Assembly: GCA_934277655.1 (NCBI GenBank) | Contig: CAKQVC010000084.1 | Location: forward strand, 1-7,763 | DNA length: 7,763 nt | Source of the DNA: an uncultured Clostridia bacterium | GTDB taxonomy: Bacteria; Bacillota; Clostridia; Peptostreptococcales; Anaerovoracaceae | Direction: 5' to 3' | In this document: one piece after another, positions 5,824 to 7,763 of the stretch | Position numbering within the stretch: position 1 is the first letter of the stretch | Layout: the number at the start of each line of letters is the position of its first letter | Notes under the pieces: model-generated | What the model was told of the DNA's origin: nothing | Seen by the model: the letters and a program-made list of their open reading frames with translations, nothing else | Databases searched by the model: none | Translations under genes and position numbers: made by a program

Positions 5824-7059
5824 CTACATTCTTTCAAAAAATTTATCTGCCAAAGTAAAGCCGTCTTTTACATAGTTACCGGATGCTGCCGCTGCTTTCT
5901 CATTAAATTGCTTTTTCGTATCAGGCTCCGTTTCCTGTCTGCTATCATAAATGACATATGGAACCGGATCTGATGAATGTGTTCTGATTGCAAGCGGTGT
6001 TCTGTGATCCGGGATGACCAGGATTTTAAATGCTTCGCCTGTGCTTTTCAGATATTCATACAATGGCTTGACAATACGATAATCGATATACTCGGCACAC
6101 TGCATTTTAGCTTCCAGCTTTCCCTGGTGGGAACATTCATCGGTACCTTCGATGTGCATATACACAAAGTCTCTTCCAGACTGGTATTCTTCGATTGCTT
6201 TTTTTACCTTTGCTTCATAATCTGTATTGATTGTTCCGGTTGCACCTTCTACATAAGGTACATGCAGCCCGGCGAATATGCCAATTCCTTTGATCAGATC
6301 CACAGCAGAAACTACCGTACCATTCACACCGAATTTTTCGTTGAAATCAGGAAGACACGGACGGGTTCCCTGCCCCCAGATCCAGATAAAGTTGGCTGGA
6401 TTGAGCCCTTTGGCTTCTCTTGCCTTGTTGATCGGATGATCTTTCAAAAGTTCATAGCTTTTTTTCATCATATCAATAAGAAAATCTGCACCCGGGCCTT
6501 TCGGCAGATACTCGCCAATCTTCCTGTCCAGGATATCATGAGGCGGAACGCACTTATAATCGGTGTGTCCGTTTGGATGTTTCCGGTTAATGATCATGCA
6601 GTGTCTGTAACCAGTCCCAAGATAAAAGCTCAGATTTTCCTGTTGAAAGTTTTCCGCTATTATATCTAAAAGTACACTGCAGTCCTCGGTTTCGATATCG
6701 CCTGCTGCATGATCCCGGATAATGAAATCTTCACAGTGATCTGCACCTGCAGGATCGACCGTCACAAAATTTATGCGAAAAGAAATATCATCATCGCTCA
6801 TATCGACTCCGATCGCAGCTGCTTCCAGTGGAGATCTTCCCGTCAGATACTTCCTCGGATCGTACCCCATAACGGAAAGATTTGCCGAATCGCTTCCCGG
6901 GCTGATTCCATCAGGCACAGTTTTACAAAAACCTATTTCGCCTTTTGAGGCCAGCATATCGATTGTTGACAGATCCGCAGCTTCCAGGGGCGTTCTGCCC
7001 CCCAGAGAGTCGATTGGATCATCTGCTGAACCGTCCGGCACAACAATCAGATATTTCAT
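5824..7059 (-). CDS. Cofactor-independent phosphoglycerate mutase, archaeal type (ApgM-like; 'proposed homoserine kinase' subfamily possible)
   Basis: A 411-residue member of the alkaline-phosphatase-superfamily metalloenzymes, similar to archaeal-type 2,3-bisphosphoglycerate-independent phosphoglycerate mutase, which interconverts 3- and 2-phosphoglycerate. Visible are the N-terminal metal motif VVPDGSADD (D9), PGSDSAN at 54-60 with S56 as the likely phosphorylated nucleophile, D307 and H311 in GTDECSH, and D351-H352 with H361 in the C-terminal metal-binding part. Length is normal. Bacterial members of this family have been proposed to be alternative homoserine kinases in some genomes, so the reaction is not settled by homology. 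Here the gene abuts serC with no spacer (TAG directly followed by ATG) and its ribosome binding site GAGGAG lies in the last serC codons. This ties it to phosphoglycerate/serine metabolism more than to threonine. No signal peptide; cytoplasmic. Confidence 0.88.
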   Translation of the reverse strand: MKYLIVVPDGSADDPIDSLGGRTPLEAADLSTIDMLASKGEIGFCKTVPDGISPGSDSANLSVMGYDPRKYLTGRSPLEAAAIGVDMSDDDISFRINFVTVDPAGADHCEDFIIRDHAAGDIETEDCSVLLDIIAENFQQENLSFYLGTGYRHCMIINRKHPNGHTDYKCVPPHDILDRKIGEYLPKGPGADFLIDMMKKSYELLKDHPINKAREAKGLNPANFIWIWGQGTRPCLPDFNEKFGVNGTVVSAVDLIKGIGIFAGLHVPYVEGATGTINTDYEAKVKKAIEEYQSGRDFVYMHIEGTDECSHQGKLEAKMQCAEYIDYRIVKPLYEYLKSTGEAFKILVIPDHRTPLAIRTHSSDPVPYVIYDSRQETEPDTKKQFNEKAAAASGNYVKDGFTLADKFFERM

Positions 7060-7763
7060 CTATTTGTTCTCCTCTTCAAACTCCTTCATGAAAGCGATCA
7101 AAGCCTCTACGCCTTCCTTCGGCATTGCATTGTAGATACTTGCTCTCATACCTCCGATGGAGCGGTGGCCTGCCAGATTTACAAGACCTTTTTCCTTTGC
7201 AGCAGCTACAAATTTCTTATCCAGATCCGCATCTCCTGTAACGAATACCACATTCATCAGGGAACGATCTTCCTTCGCTACCGGGCACTTGTACAAGCTG
7301 CTTCCGTCAATGTAGTCATAAAGCATTCCTGCCTTTTCTTTATTTCTCTTTTCCATCTCTTTGATTCCGCCGATGCTCTTGAGATATTTGAATACCTCTC
7401 CTGCAACGTAGATGGAGAAGCAAGGTGGTGTATTATACATGGAACCGTTTTCTGCGTGTACTTTATAATCCAAATAAGTCGGTACATCTGCACCTGCATT
7501 TCCGATCAGATCTTCTCTTACGATAACAATTGCTGTACCTGCCGGTCCAACGTTTTTCTGAGCGCCTGCCCAGATGATCCCGAACTTGGATACGTCTACT
7601 TCTTCAGAAAGAATGTTTGAAGACATATCAGCTACCAGAGGAATATCACCTGTTTCCGGAACATAGTTGTATTTCGTTCCATAAATTGTATTATTCGTCG
7701 TAATATATACATAGTCAGCATCCGGACGGATGTCTTCTTTCGTGATCTTCGGAACCCATGTAA
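7060..7763 (-). CDS. serC: Phosphoserine aminotransferase, C-terminal 233 residues (5' end outside window)
   Basis: SerC transfers the amino group of glutamate to 3-phosphohydroxypyruvate to give phosphoserine in serine biosynthesis (and acts in the pyridoxal phosphate pathway of some bacteria). The frame is open to the window edge; the first whole codon is at 7761-7759. An internal ATG at 7626 is not the start, because the preceding residues are clearly SerC: NNTIYGT and GDIPLVADMSS run straight into it. The PLP-binding lysine is in WAGAQKNVGPAG (residue 69 of the visible part), with the conserved Asp in VADMSS before it. The end has the family's GHRSIGGMRASIYNAM and a normal C-terminus. Compared with E. 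coli SerC about 130 N-terminal residues are missing. It is a class V fold type I aminotransferase and cytoplasmic. It is directly followed by the phosphomutase gene and co-transcribed with it. Confidence 0.96.
   Translation of the reverse strand, partial: TWVPKITKEDIRPDADYVYITTNNTIYGTKYNYVPETGDIPLVADMSSNILSEEVDVSKFGIIWAGAQKNVGPAGTAIVIVREDLIGNAGADVPTYLDYKVHAENGSMYNTPPCFSIYVAGEVFKYLKSIGGIKEMEKRNKEKAGMLYDYIDGSSLYKCPVAKEDRSLMNVVFVTGDADLDKKFVAAAKEKGLVNLAGHRSIGGMRASIYNAMPKEGVEALIAFMKEFEEENK

Noticed and set aside
5977..6669. Plus-strand open frame of 230 codons
   Set aside because: It lies wholly opposite the phosphomutase gene, has a Phe/Cys/Ile-rich composition typical of an antisense shadow, and shows no recognisable motif.

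Overview
The window looks like chromosomal DNA from a low-to-mid G+C Gram-positive anaerobe of the Clostridia, most likely Lachnospiraceae-like. The reasons are the DUF1292 (YrzB-type) protein, a clostridial-style D-Ala-D-Ala carboxypeptidase, strong AGGAGG-like ribosome binding sites, U-tailed hairpin terminators and compact gene packing. The placement is inferred from protein character; no database was searched.

All seven genes lie on the minus strand, so they read right to left: serC (5' end outside the window) - apgM-like phosphomutase - dacA-like carboxypeptidase (reading frame broken near its 3' end) - uvrC - DUF1292 protein - HAD-IIA phosphatase - iron-containing alcohol dehydrogenase (3' end outside the window). 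serC and the phosphomutase abut with no spacer. dacA and uvrC form a second tight unit. A probable sigma-A promoter at the end of uvrC serves the DUF1292 gene, which ends at its own terminator. The HAD gene ends at a bidirectional-looking terminator. The alcohol dehydrogenase stands alone behind about 270 bases of regulatory DNA.

The most informative parts are non-coding or broken. (1) The alcohol dehydrogenase leader carries a near-consensus sigma-54 (-24/-12) promoter with exact GG-N10-G spacing. About 90-140 bases upstream of it are two perfect palindromes of form TGCAA-N2-TTGCA, centred exactly 30 bp apart. This looks like activator-dependent, signal-induced control of an alcohol or aldehyde redox enzyme. 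(2) The carboxypeptidase loses its frame after its C-terminal beta domain, and the expected membrane anchor continues in the -1 frame. That indicates a one-base indel, an assembly error or, less likely, recoding. (3) An archaeal-type phosphoglycerate mutase homologue sits flush against serC, which raises the question of its true substrate.

I saw no tRNA, rRNA, CRISPR array, insertion sequence or prophage gene. Nothing found amounts to a wholly new multi-gene system. The alcohol dehydrogenase control region is the best candidate for undescribed biology.
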